Assembly: GCF_000687475.1 (NCBI RefSeq)
Contig: NC_057316.1
Coordinates: forward strand, 558,001 to 622,000
Direction: 5' to 3'
Length of the DNA stretch: 64,000 nucleotides
DNA from: Ustilaginoidea virens
Taxonomy: Eukaryota > Ascomycota > Sordariomycetes > Hypocreales > Clavicipitaceae
This document shows, one piece after another, positions 9,819 through 22,000 of this stretch (the stretch's first letter is position 1; each line of letters begins with the position of its first letter). The position numbers were made by a program, and so were the translations under genes. The notes below the pieces were generated by a model. It searched no databases. It was not told the origin of the DNA and worked only from the letters and a program-made list of their open reading frames with translations.

Positions 9819-11102
9819 TATTGCAAAATGGTGACTCAGAACACTGTTGGAAAGTATACTAAGTACCGACAGTGGCGTACAAGGCGTTACAAAATAAAAC
9901 AAGCTGGTTAAAGATTAAAAGCGCACAAGAGGTTGACCAGAGCAAAGATATCAGGGAAATCTAATTCTAATTGTTGGTGACTATTCTAGCTAGAAAAAGG
10001 GAATTTTGGGCATATTTCTACCATCTTGAAAAAGTGGTTGAAAATAATGAAAAACCGCAAAAATAGCGAAAAACCCGACGAAAAGTCGGTCTGCCCAACC
10101 GTGCCCAGTCTATGCCCAATATCCTACCCAGTGCACACCCAACCAAGCCCAGTGGCTTATAGCGGTGTGCCGGATGCCCTATAACAGCCTGCCATACAGG
10201 CCGGAAGCCCTATATCGGTCTGCCGTAAATAACCGGTATAGCGGGTGACTGTATATAGAAGGCCGAAAGTGTCAAACGTTTTCGCCTGCTAAGATAATGC
10301 AGTATGCGAAGGATAAAGGCAGTGGAATGGTAAAATCGCAGTAAGGTAAAGTAACGGCACAGATAAGATACGAGACTAAGGCGTAGGGACAATCTGATGT
10401 GCATTAATTCTGCATACTTGCTTGCATGCATACATCCATACATTCCTTTCCCCTATTTGGGTAGGAATATCTAGGGATTTAAATACATAATATTCCAACA
10501 TAGAATATCCCTAGTGAAATCAATCTGACGTAAATATCCTGACCATACTGTGATATCATAGATATGTGGCGAAATGTGCATTTGTAGTGCATCGAGATTT
10601 GCGACGATAAAGTAGTGTGATCAATTTGTGATGCATTATACATTTGCGCGTAAGGGAATGTGTGTAAGTATTGGGTACTCAACTTTGCTAGCAGCCGCCA
10701 TATAAATATAAGTACTGAATACTTAATACCTTTTTCAATCTGATGATGCGGCGATGCGTAAGAATTGTCGGCGATTAATATCCAAAAATAATAAAATAAA
10801 ATAACAAATAATTTCATTCTGACAGAAAGTGCTAGTATTAGCAAGGTTTGCCCATTTGGTAATCCCGTAGAAATGCGCCGCCTATTATAGGCCCTATGGC
10901 CCGCTGTGACCGGCCGCTATGGCCGGCTGTGGGGCGCTATACCGGTGCCGTGACCGGCGCTGTGGCCTACTGTAATCGGCGTTGTGGGGCGCTATGCCCC
11001 ACCATAGCGCCTGGTATAGCCACCGCGATATCTCAACGCAGAGACGTCGTATAGTGGCGAGACCAGTACCAAAATACAGCTAAAAAGGCGCTAATTTCAA
11101 CA
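9819..11102 (-). repeat. LTR-B (3' LTR of B2), interrupted by solo LTR-C
   Basis: 724 bp of LTR-B once the 555-bp LTR-C and its 5-bp duplication are removed. The left end is TATTGCAAAA (TG changed to TA) and the right end TTTCAACA. The plus-strand polypurine complement CCCCCTCTG follows at 11103-11111. Confidence 0.87.
10270..10824. repeat. Solo LTR-C (555 bp) with TSD GAAAG
   Basis: It starts TGTCA and ends TGACA, a perfect 5-bp terminal inversion. GAAAG flanks it at 10265-10269 and 10825-10829. The empty site is visible in the other B2 LTR near 17621-17632. It keeps many CpA dinucleotides, unlike its surroundings. No internal region is present, so it is a solo LTR; its family and orientation cannot be told. 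The two open frames inside are not recognisable proteins. Confidence 0.85.
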
Positions 11103-11189
11103 CCCCCTCTGATTAACAACATAGCTAATCCTAGCGTTAGAATAAAAGAAAGAAACCCTATAAAAAATCAGAAAAAAAAGATGATGATG

Positions 11190-12890
11190 CTATAGGGATT
11201 GCAGCCCTAATAGCTGCCGAAATATAGGGAATTTCGGGCTTAGAAGTGGTTTAGTAAGCCCATCCGCAGGCATATCTATCGTGGGTAAATAAGATATTTT
11301 TACTAGGCCACCGTAGGCCTTCTTATGTATATACCGGAATTTAAGCAAGGTATGCTTAGTGCGGGCATGCTGATTTAGGTCATTTGCGTTAGAAATAGAC
11401 CCTTAGTTATCGCAGTATAGTGGTATCGGGCGTTAAACATCGACCTAGATTTCTTTAAACAAATTAGATATCCACTCCACTTCGCAAAGCGCCTCAAGTA
11501 TTGCATCAGACTCGGCTTCAAGCGTTAATAAAACCACAGTCGAAGACCGTTTTGACCTCCAGCTAATAGGCCCACCATTCAAGGTAGTAAGATAACCACC
11601 AGTAGACTTAGAAGTCAGCCGGCATCCAGCAAAATCGCTATCAGAAAATGCAGCTAATACTACAGTAGCTTTAGCGGCTCGGTAACAAATAGCTGTATTA
11701 GCCGTACCAGCTAAGTAGCGAAAAGCGCCCTTAGCAGCATTAAGCTATATAGTAGAAGCCTATTGCATATATCGTGACAGGTACTGTGTCGGAAAGGCAA
11801 GGTCAGGTCTTAATATCATCATTAACCACATCGTTATCCCTACTAGCTGCTAGAATAAGTATTAATTACTAGCATCCAGCGGCGTATTATTAGCCTCAGA
11901 CTCAGCGAGTATACCGGGCTATAGTAGGATTAGATGCAGTCGTGCATCCTTAAGGTTAAACTTCTCAAGGACTTCCGCAATAAATTGCGATTAGTGCAGC
12001 CATAATAGGCCCTTTTCTCTATCCCTAATAATCTGCACTCTAAGAAAGAAGGAGGCAGGTCCTTAGTCTTCTATAGTATAAACCTTATAGAACTTAGTCT
12101 TAAGCTAGTCAATATAGCTAAGATCCGGACCGATAATTAAGCAGTCATCTATATAGGTTATAATAAAGGTATGCATTCCTTTATTATAGAAGACAGCAGC
12201 ATCAGAAAGTAACGGCTTAAAACCCTCTTACACTAGAAGGTCTTTTAACCGTAACTGCCACTCGCGAGGGCCTTATTTTAGCCCATATAAGGCTTTCTTC
12301 AATAGTATAACCTATAATACAGAAAGGTCATATCCAACCTTAGTAAGCAAGGCTAAAAATCGACGACGCTATTAATCAGACCATAAGGCTAGGTTAGGTG
12401 AGAGTAGGCTTTCTATAAATTCTAGAAAACTAGCTAGAATCTCCATATAAATCGTCTCTAGTAGTTCACTATTTAGAAAGGCACCAATAAAGTCGATCTG
12501 CTCTATTTCCCAATTATTTGCAGCAGTAAGAGCAAGGATAATCCTCTATATTAGTGGGATCGAAGTAGAGGCATAGGTCTCTATAAAGTCTTGCCCAAAT
12601 ACCTATATAAAGCCTTTGACAATTAATCGTGCCTTATATTTAACCGGGTTATTATTCGCATCTTTCTTAACACGAAAAATAGGCTGGTTATGCAATATTT
12701 TCCTACTAGCAGGAACACTAGTCTTAGGAATAAATTGGAAGATATTTAAATCGATTAATTATTCAAATTCCGAAAATAAGGCCTTAACCCAGCTATCTTT
12801 ATATGGGTTGTATAAGACTTCCTTCTAGCTATTAGGCATACCTTCTAGGGCCCGTTTTGCAGCCTTTACCTTACAGTAGATATCGTGCAT
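11190..12890 (-). pseudogene. Copia B2 pol relic: reverse transcriptase and RNase H
   Basis: Minus-strand translation shows an RT with TYIDDCL at about 12140-12160 and the segment EQIDFIGAFLNSEL near 12460-12510. RNase H follows, with a final motif containing MPADGLTKPL and a stop at 11190. TAG stops are scattered through it. Confidence 0.72.
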
Positions 12891-13079
12891 TTATTAGTAA
12901 AAGGCATAGGAAGGGTGGAAATCCTATATAGAAGCCTCTAGGGGGCTGCCTAGGTATCCGAAAATCTGGTCGTTTTTCGGCTGGGTGGGTAGGAAAGCAC
13001 CCCATTAGTCAGTCTGTAGGTCAGACTATTAGTCAGACTATTAGTCGTTAGTCTATAGGTCCAAAAGTGACCTATAGTA

Positions 13080-13860
13080 TCCATAACCTAGGATACCTTA
13101 CACATCTTATATCTGTAGCTGTATTCTTCCTCGAATTCTACCCTTAGTAGCCCTAACCTAGTATGGCTGAATAGGCACCTTTTCTGATACTCAAAACATT
13201 TTCTCCCACGGTCTCTTATTTAAAGCAATATCTAGACTCTCGAATTTCAGATATTCTAGTATAAGTAGCGTTTTACTATAGCGAAATACTATATTTACTA
13301 GGAAGCCGGGCGAAAAGGCAGAATCTATTATATCGGAAAGTCGCAGAAAATCAGTATATATAGGGCTTTAAGATTCGGACTATTAAAAATTTATTATATA
13401 GGGTAAGTTAGAATTTTCATTTGTGTGGGTCATACCCACTTTTATAACGGATTCGGAAAATCTCTAAGATTAAAATTTTTAGTAACGAGAACTTTCTGTA
13501 TTTCCTAGCATTTGCAGCCTTTTTATATGGGAAAAAGGCGTAAATTCCTTAGCCGGTGAAAAAAGACTATCTTACCTAAGCTGAAAAGCTGAGTTAGGCT
13601 AAAGCGATTTAAAATCGAAAGACGGCGAATTGCTAGGAAATATTGCAGAGTGCTGTAGCGGGCCAATTAGTGGTAGGCCCACTGGTTGTGGTAGGCCCGC
13701 TGATTGTAGTAGATCCGTATGCTGTATTAGGCCTATTGGTTGTAGTGGGCCCGTAGGCTATATTAGATCCGTGGCCTGTGGTAGGCCTATGCCCTCGGCT
13801 AAGCCTGAAATAGGCATATTTAGGCGAGGCGACTTCCAAATAGGCTCTTCTAAAGCAATT
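13080..13860 (-). pseudogene. Copia B2 linker between integrase and RT, with Gly-Pro-Thr repeats
   Basis: Bases about 13660-13800 encode on the minus strand a degenerate tandem series with GPTTT and PTT units. The rest (13080-13600) is A/T-rich and shows no domain. The homologous linker of B1 is at about 56290-57250, so the segment belongs to the element and is not a further insertion. Confidence 0.55.
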
Positions 13861-13949
13861 TAGTCGATATTTACCCCCTCTAAATTAGAAGGCGGTTGGA
13901 AATTAAAAGTGCCCTCTAGGCCACTTGAAATAGGGCCTATACCTTCATT

Positions 13950-15650
13950 TTAGTAGGTAAAAGTAATAAAAGAGGTCTTAGTTACGACCCGGCGATATAG
14001 GATATAGACGAGGTAGGTGCCGTTACCTAGTGTAGCTAGTAACCTACCTGACTCGGTCCGGGGGGCCAGCTTATAGCTAATAACCCGTTTTTCTGGAGGG
14101 ATTAGCACCTCTACAGCCGCACCAATAGCCCTAAAGCTAGTAAGGTCGGGTAGGTGGTAGTACGTAATTTCCAGAAAGTCCTTCTTTAATTCCTCGAAAG
14201 GTGATAAAGAACGGTTTAAGACTGCTATTAGATTTACTAAGGTAGTAATACTAAGAATCACTATAGACCAAAGGTAAGAAGGTAACCGAGACCAAAGCAT
14301 AATAGCTCTAAGTCGGTCAACAATAACCCGTATAAAGCATTCTACTAACCTATTTTACTTATAAATATAAAGGGAAGAGGTTAAAAAATCTATGCCCTTA
14401 AGAGCTAGCCAGGCTATAATAACGTCATTAATTTCCTTGCTACTATCATAATGGAATTCAATAGCTGATTTGCCGTAGCGATTCCTAAGACCTTAGAAGA
14501 ACCCCTATAATACTGGGAATACTGTGGGTCCCTCTTTATTGGGTAGTAAATACACCTAATAGAAATGTGATTTCCGGTCAACTAAGATGAGGCAAATAGG
14601 GCGTTTATTATATGGTAGAGGGTTGATTTGGAAGATATCGCCCTCTATAATATCCAAATAATATATAGGGTCTGGTATAGCCCCTAATATAAAACGCCGA
14701 ACTGACTTTACCCTTTTATAGGCGATATAGTTGAAATCAGAATCCTTTACTTTACTAAGATTAGGTAACCTTATGGTTAATATATAGGTTTTCTTTAAAA
14801 GTTGGATTCCGATGTGCCTAAGCCGGATATACCAAAGTCCGGCTAGTAATAGCAGCTTTTAATACTTAGTATTAGCTATTAGGGCTAGGTCGAGGGTGAC
14901 CAGGGCCCTCTATAGTAGTTAGGCTATATTAGGAATAGCAGCCTCTATTGGTACCACCGAAAAACCAGGACTAGCTGGTAGATTAGCTGGTAGGTTAGCT
15001 TACGAATTAGCTAGTGGAAGTAGAAGGTCCGAGTTAGCTGGTAGGGTAGGTAAATCCTCTGGTAGGGGATATTCCTTATATTCTTCTAGGTTGGCTAGAG
15101 CAGGTAATTCGACCGAGATACTATATAAAGCCGGTTGGCTAGTATGGTGTAAAAACGGCGAATCTACCCCTTTTTATTATAAAAAGAAGCTATACTTTTT
15201 AAAATTAAGAAGCCTAATGCACTTATTGTTGATATTAACTAGGCTTTAACCCTGAATACTACCACGATTCAGATAGTATTTAACGCCGCTAAAGATATTA
15301 ATATTAAAAGCTGGTATAAAGAGGGCGTTAGTCAGCTCTAAGGTGCCCCACTAAGGTAGGTTGGTGGCCTATAGTATGGTAAAACGCGCTATGCCCCACC
15401 CACTAGGCTTAATTGGGCCACCACCTGTGCTAATGATTGGTCTGTTTCCGGTATAGTGTTGGAAGTAGGTGAAATACTTTTTATCGTTAATGATATATAC
15501 CGTAGAACCAGTATCATAAAGCAAAGAATCTGTTGGCGTTTTCCCACCGGATTGTGCACTATAGCTAGTAGCTAGAAATTGCACACATTTACGGTCCTAG
15601 AAGGAAGAATAGGCTGTCTCACTAGGTATAAGACTTAGAGTATTATAATT
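13950..15650 (-). pseudogene. Copia B2 pol relic: protease and integrase
   Basis: The aspartic protease motif LLYDTGST lies near 15500-15520. Integrase follows: a Copia pre-integrase region with a LxHI-type HHCC remnant near 14790-14850 and a C-terminal segment rich in conserved residues at 13950-14300. One stretch (14300 to 13950) is still open for 116 codons, but stops occur on both sides. Confidence 0.72.
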
Positions 15651-16905
15651 CCCTAGTACGAAGGAATTAATAGTCTTTTCCTTTTCGTCGGTCTTTTATA
15701 GGGTATCTACTTTATTAGCTGAATCTTTCTTTTCTTTCTTCTTTTTATTTTCTGGCTTGCCTTATATAGCTAAAGAAGACCCTTATTGGGTAAAAGACCC
15801 CTGTTTCTTTTTATTGGCGTTGGTGGTAGTATTTTTACCACCCTTACTAGTGTTGTTACTAGCTGGCTTGCTACTATTATTAGTGTTAGTAGCGGCACCC
15901 TTGACCTTTGCGAGGTGGGTGGTAGCCCTTACTACTGATAACCCTTTAATGCGTTATTCTTCCAGTAAATCAACCATATAAAATTGCAGGTTAATATTTA
16001 ATGTATTTCCCTGAGTATAGGCGATTCTTATTATTATGCGGTACCGTTCTGCCTACTGAAAAAAGACCCCTTCTACAGTATGTAAATACTGGCTGATTTG
16101 GTCGAAAGGTTGTATATAGGAGCCTAAAATTTGCAGCCTAGATAGGTAGCTATTAAAGGAGGCGTTGAAAGATTCTAAGGTACCCTTATAGCCTGTAAAA
16201 TTTAATTGATGGAAGGCAGGGTATAAGTAGGTCCGCTATACGTCTGATAAGTAAGAATACTATTTAGTGAGTAACGTAAAGGCTGACTTTGGGTCAGTGC
16301 ACCAATTGATAGCGGCAGCTAGTCCTTCTATGCAACTATTCTTAATAAGTAATAGTAAAAGTGCTTGCTCTAAGTCGTTAAATTTGCTAGTAATAGAAGG
16401 ATCTTCGATAAATTTAGCGATATTAAGTGCCCTAAGTTGAATTATAAGGGCCTATTTCCATTAGTCGAAGTTAGATACCCCCCTTAGCTTTTAGGATTCC
16501 TGGAATCCGTTGGCTGTCTTGGCTAGTTCCTTAATAGCTATAGCGCTGATTTGGCTGCTAATGCTGGATAGAACCGGCAGGGGTTGTTACTAGGCTTTAG
16601 GTAGAGAGGTATTTCCCTTACCCATAGGAGTTTAGAAGGTATCTACATCCATCATATCCTATAATAGTAGGCTAGTAGCAGGCTTAATTAGTCTATCTAC
16701 TAAGGTGCCTACCTTATCAGCCAAAAAATCGATTTTAGAGTTCATTCGATTAAATTTATAACTAAATTCTTTTCTCATTTCCTATTGGTCTTCCTTAAGC
16801 TAGGCAATTTCCTGGTCATTATCAGATTCTTCTACCTCTGCCGTATTAGGGACTTAGTAGCCTGGGTTATTAGCAGTAGGAACGTTCTAACTGGCTATTA
16901 TAGGA
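15650..16905 (-). pseudogene. Copia B2 gag relic
   Basis: Same layout as the B1 gag: an Asn/Pro/Gly-rich start near 16900, the Gag core with WKQAL-type motif near 16430-16480, and a Ser/Asn/Lys-rich tail near 15730-15900. TAG stops replace Gln and Trp codons. Confidence 0.68.
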
Positions 16906-17163
16906 AGAGAAAAGGTGCCGGAAAGTCTTAAAAATGCGAAGAAAATCAAGACTAAAAATCTAGATAAAACTAGAAGAAAGCTGCGTTAAGGAATAACCTT
17001 AGAAAATCCTGTTGCAAGGATATATTGCAGCTTGGTGTGGTAGCTGGGTTCCTAAATCTGGGATAATTAGTCCCTTGTTAGTAGATTTCTGGAAGGTTAG
17101 CTGCTAAATGCGTTAAAATCCTAAGTTAGCGTAAAAAAGTCTTAAGCTGGAAGCCTTGAGACA

Positions 17164-17177
17164 CCGGGCTTATAACC
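17164..17177 (-). other. Primer-binding site of B2 (half-tRNA type)
   Basis: On the minus strand GGTTATAAGCCCGG follows the 5' LTR. It equals the B1 site except TGA is TAA, one TpG-to-TpA change. Confidence 0.72.
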
Positions 17178-17901
17178 TGTTGCAAAATGGTGACTCAGAA
17201 TACTGTTGGAAAGTATACTAAGTACCGATAGTGGCGTATAAGGCGTTGCAGAATAAAATAAGTTGGTTAAAGATTAAAAGCGCATAAGAGGTTGACCAGA
17301 GCAAAGATGTCAGGGAAATCTGATTCTAATTATTGGTGATTATTCTAGCTAGAAAGAGGGAATTTTGGGCATATTTCTACCATCTTGAAAAAGTAGTTGA
17401 AAATAATGAAAAACCGCAAAAATAGCGAAAAACCCGACGAAAAGTCGGTCTGCCTAACCGTGCCCAGTCTGTGCCCAATATCCTACCCAGTGCACACCCA
17501 ACCAAGCCCAGTGGCTTATAGCGGTGTGCCGGATGCCCTATAACAGCCTGCCGTACGGGCCGGAAGCCCTATATCGGTCTGCCGTAAATGACCGGTATAG
17601 CGGGTGACTGTATATAGAAGGCCGAAAGTGCTGGTATTAGCAAGGTTTGCCCATTTGGTAATCCCGTAGAAATGCGCCGCCTGTTGTGGGCCCTGTGGCC
17701 CGCTGTGACCGGCCGCTGTGGCCGGCTGTGGGGCGCTGTGCCGGTGCCGTGACCGGCGCTGTGGCCCACTGTAATCGGCGTTGTGGGGCGCTGTGCCCCA
17801 CCATAGCGCCTGGTATAGCCACCGCGATATCTCAACGCAGAGACGTCGTATGGTGGCGAGACCAGTACCAAAATACAGCTAAAAAGGCGCTGATTTCAAC
17901 A
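17178..17901 (-). repeat. LTR-B (5' LTR of B2, 724 bp)
   Basis: It starts TGTTGCAAAA and ends TTTCAACA on the plus strand. It is the uninterrupted reference for the left LTR of B2. It contains the GC-rich GCGCTGTGGCC-type repeats that generate spurious small open frames. Confidence 0.9.
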
Positions 17902-17906
17902 GATAT

Positions 17907-18439
17907 CTATAAGGTCATCCTTTGCAGTAGCCGGGGACTGTAGTATAGTACCTTCTGACTTAAGAAGGTAATCCATAGTGACATTAGTGTTAGTAATATC
18001 ATCCGGGGTAGCATTAATAATGCTAGTAAAATTAGTAGGGTCCGGCATACTTTCTAGGTCATCCGGTATAACATTAGTATTAATATTATTAGTAAGGTTA
18101 GTAGGGTCCGGTATGCTTTCTAGGTCATCTAGTAAAATAGCAGGTTCTCTGCTAGATACCCCCTCTGAACCTATATTTTGCCCTCTATAAAAGTCTCCTT
18201 TTAGGCTATTAGAAATAGGGCCTATACCTTTATTTTAATGAATAAAGGTAATAAAAGTTATTTTAGTAACAACCTTCTTCTTTAGAAGGTAGACTAGATA
18301 AGTATTATTACCTAGAGTGGTAAGGAGCCTACTAGGCTTGGTATAGGGCGCTAATTTTCTGCTTTTTACACGCTTTTCGTATGGTATAAGCACTTCAATA
18401 GCTGCTCTAATAGCCCTAAGGTTTATAAGGTTAGGGTAG
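17907..18439 (-). pseudogene. Copia A2 pol relic: integrase C-terminus and linker
   Basis: Homologous to A3 27240-27765 in reverse: the integrase tail near 18230-18430 and a linker with a repeated ESMPDPTN-type unit near 18000-18130. It is bounded on the left by B2 and on the right by D. Confidence 0.75.
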
Positions 18440-18823
18440 TGTTGAGCAGGCCAGGTCCCAGTGCGTAGGGTGCGCGCGTAATACTACTATATCGGTGACT
18501 ATCACAGTATCACCTATTAGAGGTATGGATCGTCCCTAAAGTGAATATATTGTGAAGTGTCTATCTAAGAAAAAAGAAAGCAAGAAAAGACTGAGGGCGG
18601 CGGTGTGCCCTATATGCTATGTGTGCCGGGCACGTAATGACTACGTATGCCTGTATGCTATGACCATATATGCCGCGTCACTATCAGGTGCACTGACTAA
18701 GTGACTGACTGACTACGTATGCATATATGCTATAGCCACATCTGCCGCGTCACTATCAGGTGTACTGACTAAGTGACTGACTAACTGACTGACTGACTGA
18801 CTTACTAACCGACGATTCCGACA
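18440..18823 (-). repeat. LTR-D (3' LTR of D, 384 bp)
   Basis: Plus-strand ends are TGTTGAGCAG and ATTCCGACA. Inside, a roughly 72-bp unit (TACGTATGC... to GACTGACTGAC) is repeated twice in tandem from about 18642, and GACT tetranucleotide runs occur near 18700 and 18775-18800. The polypurine tract of D lies just inside, read as AAAAAGAGAG on the minus strand near 18835. Confidence 0.87.
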
Positions 18824-19087
18824 CTAGCAGTCTCTCTTTTTATAATAACAAAACAACGGAATCGCTCGGTTGGTAAGTTAAATACATAGAAATGCAAATG
18901 TGGCTAGGTCTAGGAAGGTTGTGCTTCCGACCGGTATTATACCCCTATTAGGTTTGGCTAAGATATTGAATATCGTAGCTATTATGCCAAAAGAAATAAT
19001 AGGAATTACGTAGTATAATAAAATATAAGAAATAGCGTAATAGAATATAAGAAAACAAACTCACTTACCTACCGTAAGTAATGGCGC
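18824..19087 (-). other. D 3' untranslated segment
   Basis: Sequence between the end of the D RNase H frame and the 3' LTR. It contains the polypurine tract next to the LTR and nothing else that I recognise. Confidence 0.5.
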
Positions 19088-22000
19088 TCATCTACTTGCT
19101 AACCTTTTGACCCATCCTTGTACACGAATAGTAGCCTTATTGTGGTCGACAAAAGTCTCGAGGGCCTTATTTGGTATTCCTTTAGTTATAGCATCGGTAA
19201 GGTTATCATTCCTATTAATCCAATAGATCTTATAAATCTCTCGACGCTCATATAACTGTCTTAAGGCCATAATATCTATCATTAGTCTCTTTTCTTTTGT
19301 TGTGCCCAGCTTAACAAGACATTCGTATAGTGAAAAAGAATCTATGCATACAACTGTGGGAATTCTTAGTAATCCTAGCTTTGTGGTAATTATATTTAAA
19401 GTCGTGCCTATTGCATATGCAATATCAACTCCTTATACCATACTATATAACTCAGAGGCAAGTGCACTGCGTGTTATGCGCTTGCTTTTGGTAGAGCTAT
19501 ATGTTATGATATTACTAGTTAGCGTAAAGGTATTTTCTTCCTTCGGGTTATCTTTTTCGTTGCTAATAATAACAATATATCCTATCTGGGAGCTTAAATC
19601 TTTATTATTGGCAAATGATCCATCCACAAATACAAAGATTTTAGCTGTAGTAAGGTCGAGGTTGATATATTGTAAGCTGCGGTCCTGATTATCCAGCTGC
19701 TATTTAAAGCGTTTATTTAATCTAGCGATATCATCGGAATCAGGCCGTTATTATTATGCTACAACGGATAGATCATAAGATGCTTCGGGTTGGCAAATAG
19801 TTGCAATATAGGCGCCACGGGTACGTTATTCGATATAGGTTTATTGTGCCGTAGGTATGTTTTTGTCGATAAGGGCGATATTTTTACTCTGGCCTTTCTA
19901 ATATAGTATCATATTATTATCGGCATCAATAGTTAATTTACAACCATTAAATAATAGGGGCGTTATAGGTGATAATTTTGTCTTAGGCTTTGCTTTAAAT
20001 CCTGCCTTAGTGAGCTCTATATCTTCGCGGTCGAAAAAGGATATATTACTAAGGCTAAGTGTATCATCTATTTGCATTCCTATTATACCAAAGGGTATGG
20101 TATTATTAGTGGTATTATTATTATCGTTATTATCGTTAGATATTAATAAACAAGGATCGTATATTAATGTAGTCATATTTAATTTATCATAATAGTGCCG
20201 AAAGTAAATTGCCCACTAATACGTGCCTGCCTCGGCTATACCATATAGTGGCTTTATCACTTCTATAATAGTATTATCTGGATATTGGTGAGCAATTTGC
20301 TTAGGTAACTTCGCAATAATTGACCGGTTAAGAGTAGTTGATGACTGCACATAGGCCTGTGTGATATCCCTTATCCATAAGAATAGGCCGTGAGATTAGT
20401 ATAATAATGGGGCTATAGATATTAATAAACGTTGATTTGCCCGTTGAATCGTAGGCGACTGGGTTAATATTAATTGCTTTTTATTATCACTATGGCCTTA
20501 TATTATAAGCCGTGATTTTTCGTATGGCGTTATAGTACCCTTGCCTTTAATTTCCCTTACCATCCTAGAATTAAATAAGCATTAGTTACCGTGCTTCTTA
20601 TTATCATAGGTGGTAAATCGGAATACATCGCGGGCTTATAATGCTTCTATTTCGGCTTAGTCAGACTATTTAAATGGGTTTCCAGGCATTATAATTTTTC
20701 CTTATTGGCGTAATTTACTTGCAAGCTATAGGTCGGCTTTTTCTTTTGCAGTCAAAAAGGCAGTATTAATTATACCATTAGAATTAACGGTATTAATAAA
20801 AGCCTCTTCTTGGTCCTTATTAACTATAACGTTAAATAGGGCAGCTGCAGCGGGTATTCTGACTTTTAGCCTATTAGAACGGGCTAGGGTATTAGTTCTA
20901 TTGGGACGGGCCGGGGTATTTATTATATTGGGACGAGCCGGGGTATTTATACTATTGTGATAGGCCAGGGCCTCGGTCGGTACGATTTCTATATTATTAG
21001 GACGGGCCGAGGTATTTATACTATCGTGACGGGCCGGGGTATTTATACTATTCGGACGGGCCGGGGTATTTATTATATTAGGATAGGCCGGGGCCTCGGT
21101 AGGTTTGATTTCTATAGGTTCCGTTTTTCTAGGGTCCTTATCTAGGTCATAAATATAAGGCTTAACAACTATTAATCGAAATTTAGTTGGTCTGTAAGGC
21201 ATTTGCATAATACAAGTCTTATCGTTAAAGCTTATCAGCTTATATGGGCCATGCCAGCCACCTTTCTCTCGCTATACCTATACATCTAACTATAGTAGTA
21301 ATTGGTGAATAGGCCAGGTATTAGGTCCGTTACGGGTAGCAAGGGCATTATTAACTTGCCGCTTTGCAAGGCATTTTCTAGCTGCATTAGTGGCTTTCCG
21401 TAGTATCTCGGCACGTTGTAATACTAATAGGCTTGGTGGTGAGTCATCTGTAAGCCTAGGATATGTTCTAAAAACTAATAACGTTAGTACTAGACCGTTT
21501 GGTCCAGCGGAATTATTAACAGCTTTAACAGCGAGCTGTAATTTTTGTTCCTTTATTATTATATCGCCTATTTCGCTATTAATAATAGTATAGGCGCGTC
21601 GTAATGGAGCATAGTATCTTTCCACTTTGCCAATACTATAGTGGGCCTCAACGGGAACTTCATCAATATTTATAGCTAATAACCGTGCATTATAGTGGAA
21701 TTCAGCGGATGCAAAATTCTTTCCAGCATCATACACTATCCAGTCAGGCGGTCCAAGATAGGTATCTATCCAGCATTCTTTAAGGGTATTCCAGATATCT
21801 CGGGCCTTCTGTCTTTATAGGTCGAGAAATCTAGCTGCTTGGAAGCTAGTTGCGGTATCTACTATATATAGTACGGGCCGGTTATCTATTTGCATAATAT
21901 CGACTATAATTTCGTAATTAAATTAGTAGTCGTCCCTAAGTGTAAATTTAAATCGATTAAGTGCCCTTGCATTTAGCTGGCATTAGTGACATATTTGCGT

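Larger units (their letters stand above)
9819..17901 (-). mobile_element. Copia family B, copy B2 (complete structure, inserted in A2)
   Basis: The two LTRs (9819-11102, interrupted by solo LTR-C, and 17178-17901) are each 724 bp of LTR sequence. The target duplication GATAT lies at 9814-9818 and 17902-17906, and the joined flanks match the uninterrupted A3 sequence near 27740-27770. Over the first 451 aligned LTR bases I count 20 differences by eye, all transitions, 14 of them in CpA/TpG context. Internal length is 6075 bp with gag, protease, integrase, RT and RNase H in Copia order, all stop-ridden. Confidence 0.87.

Noticed and set aside
10210..10844. Two minus-strand open frames (77 and 121 codons) in and around LTR-C
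   Set aside because: They straddle LTR boundaries or lie in an LTR with no coding expected; no recognisable protein.
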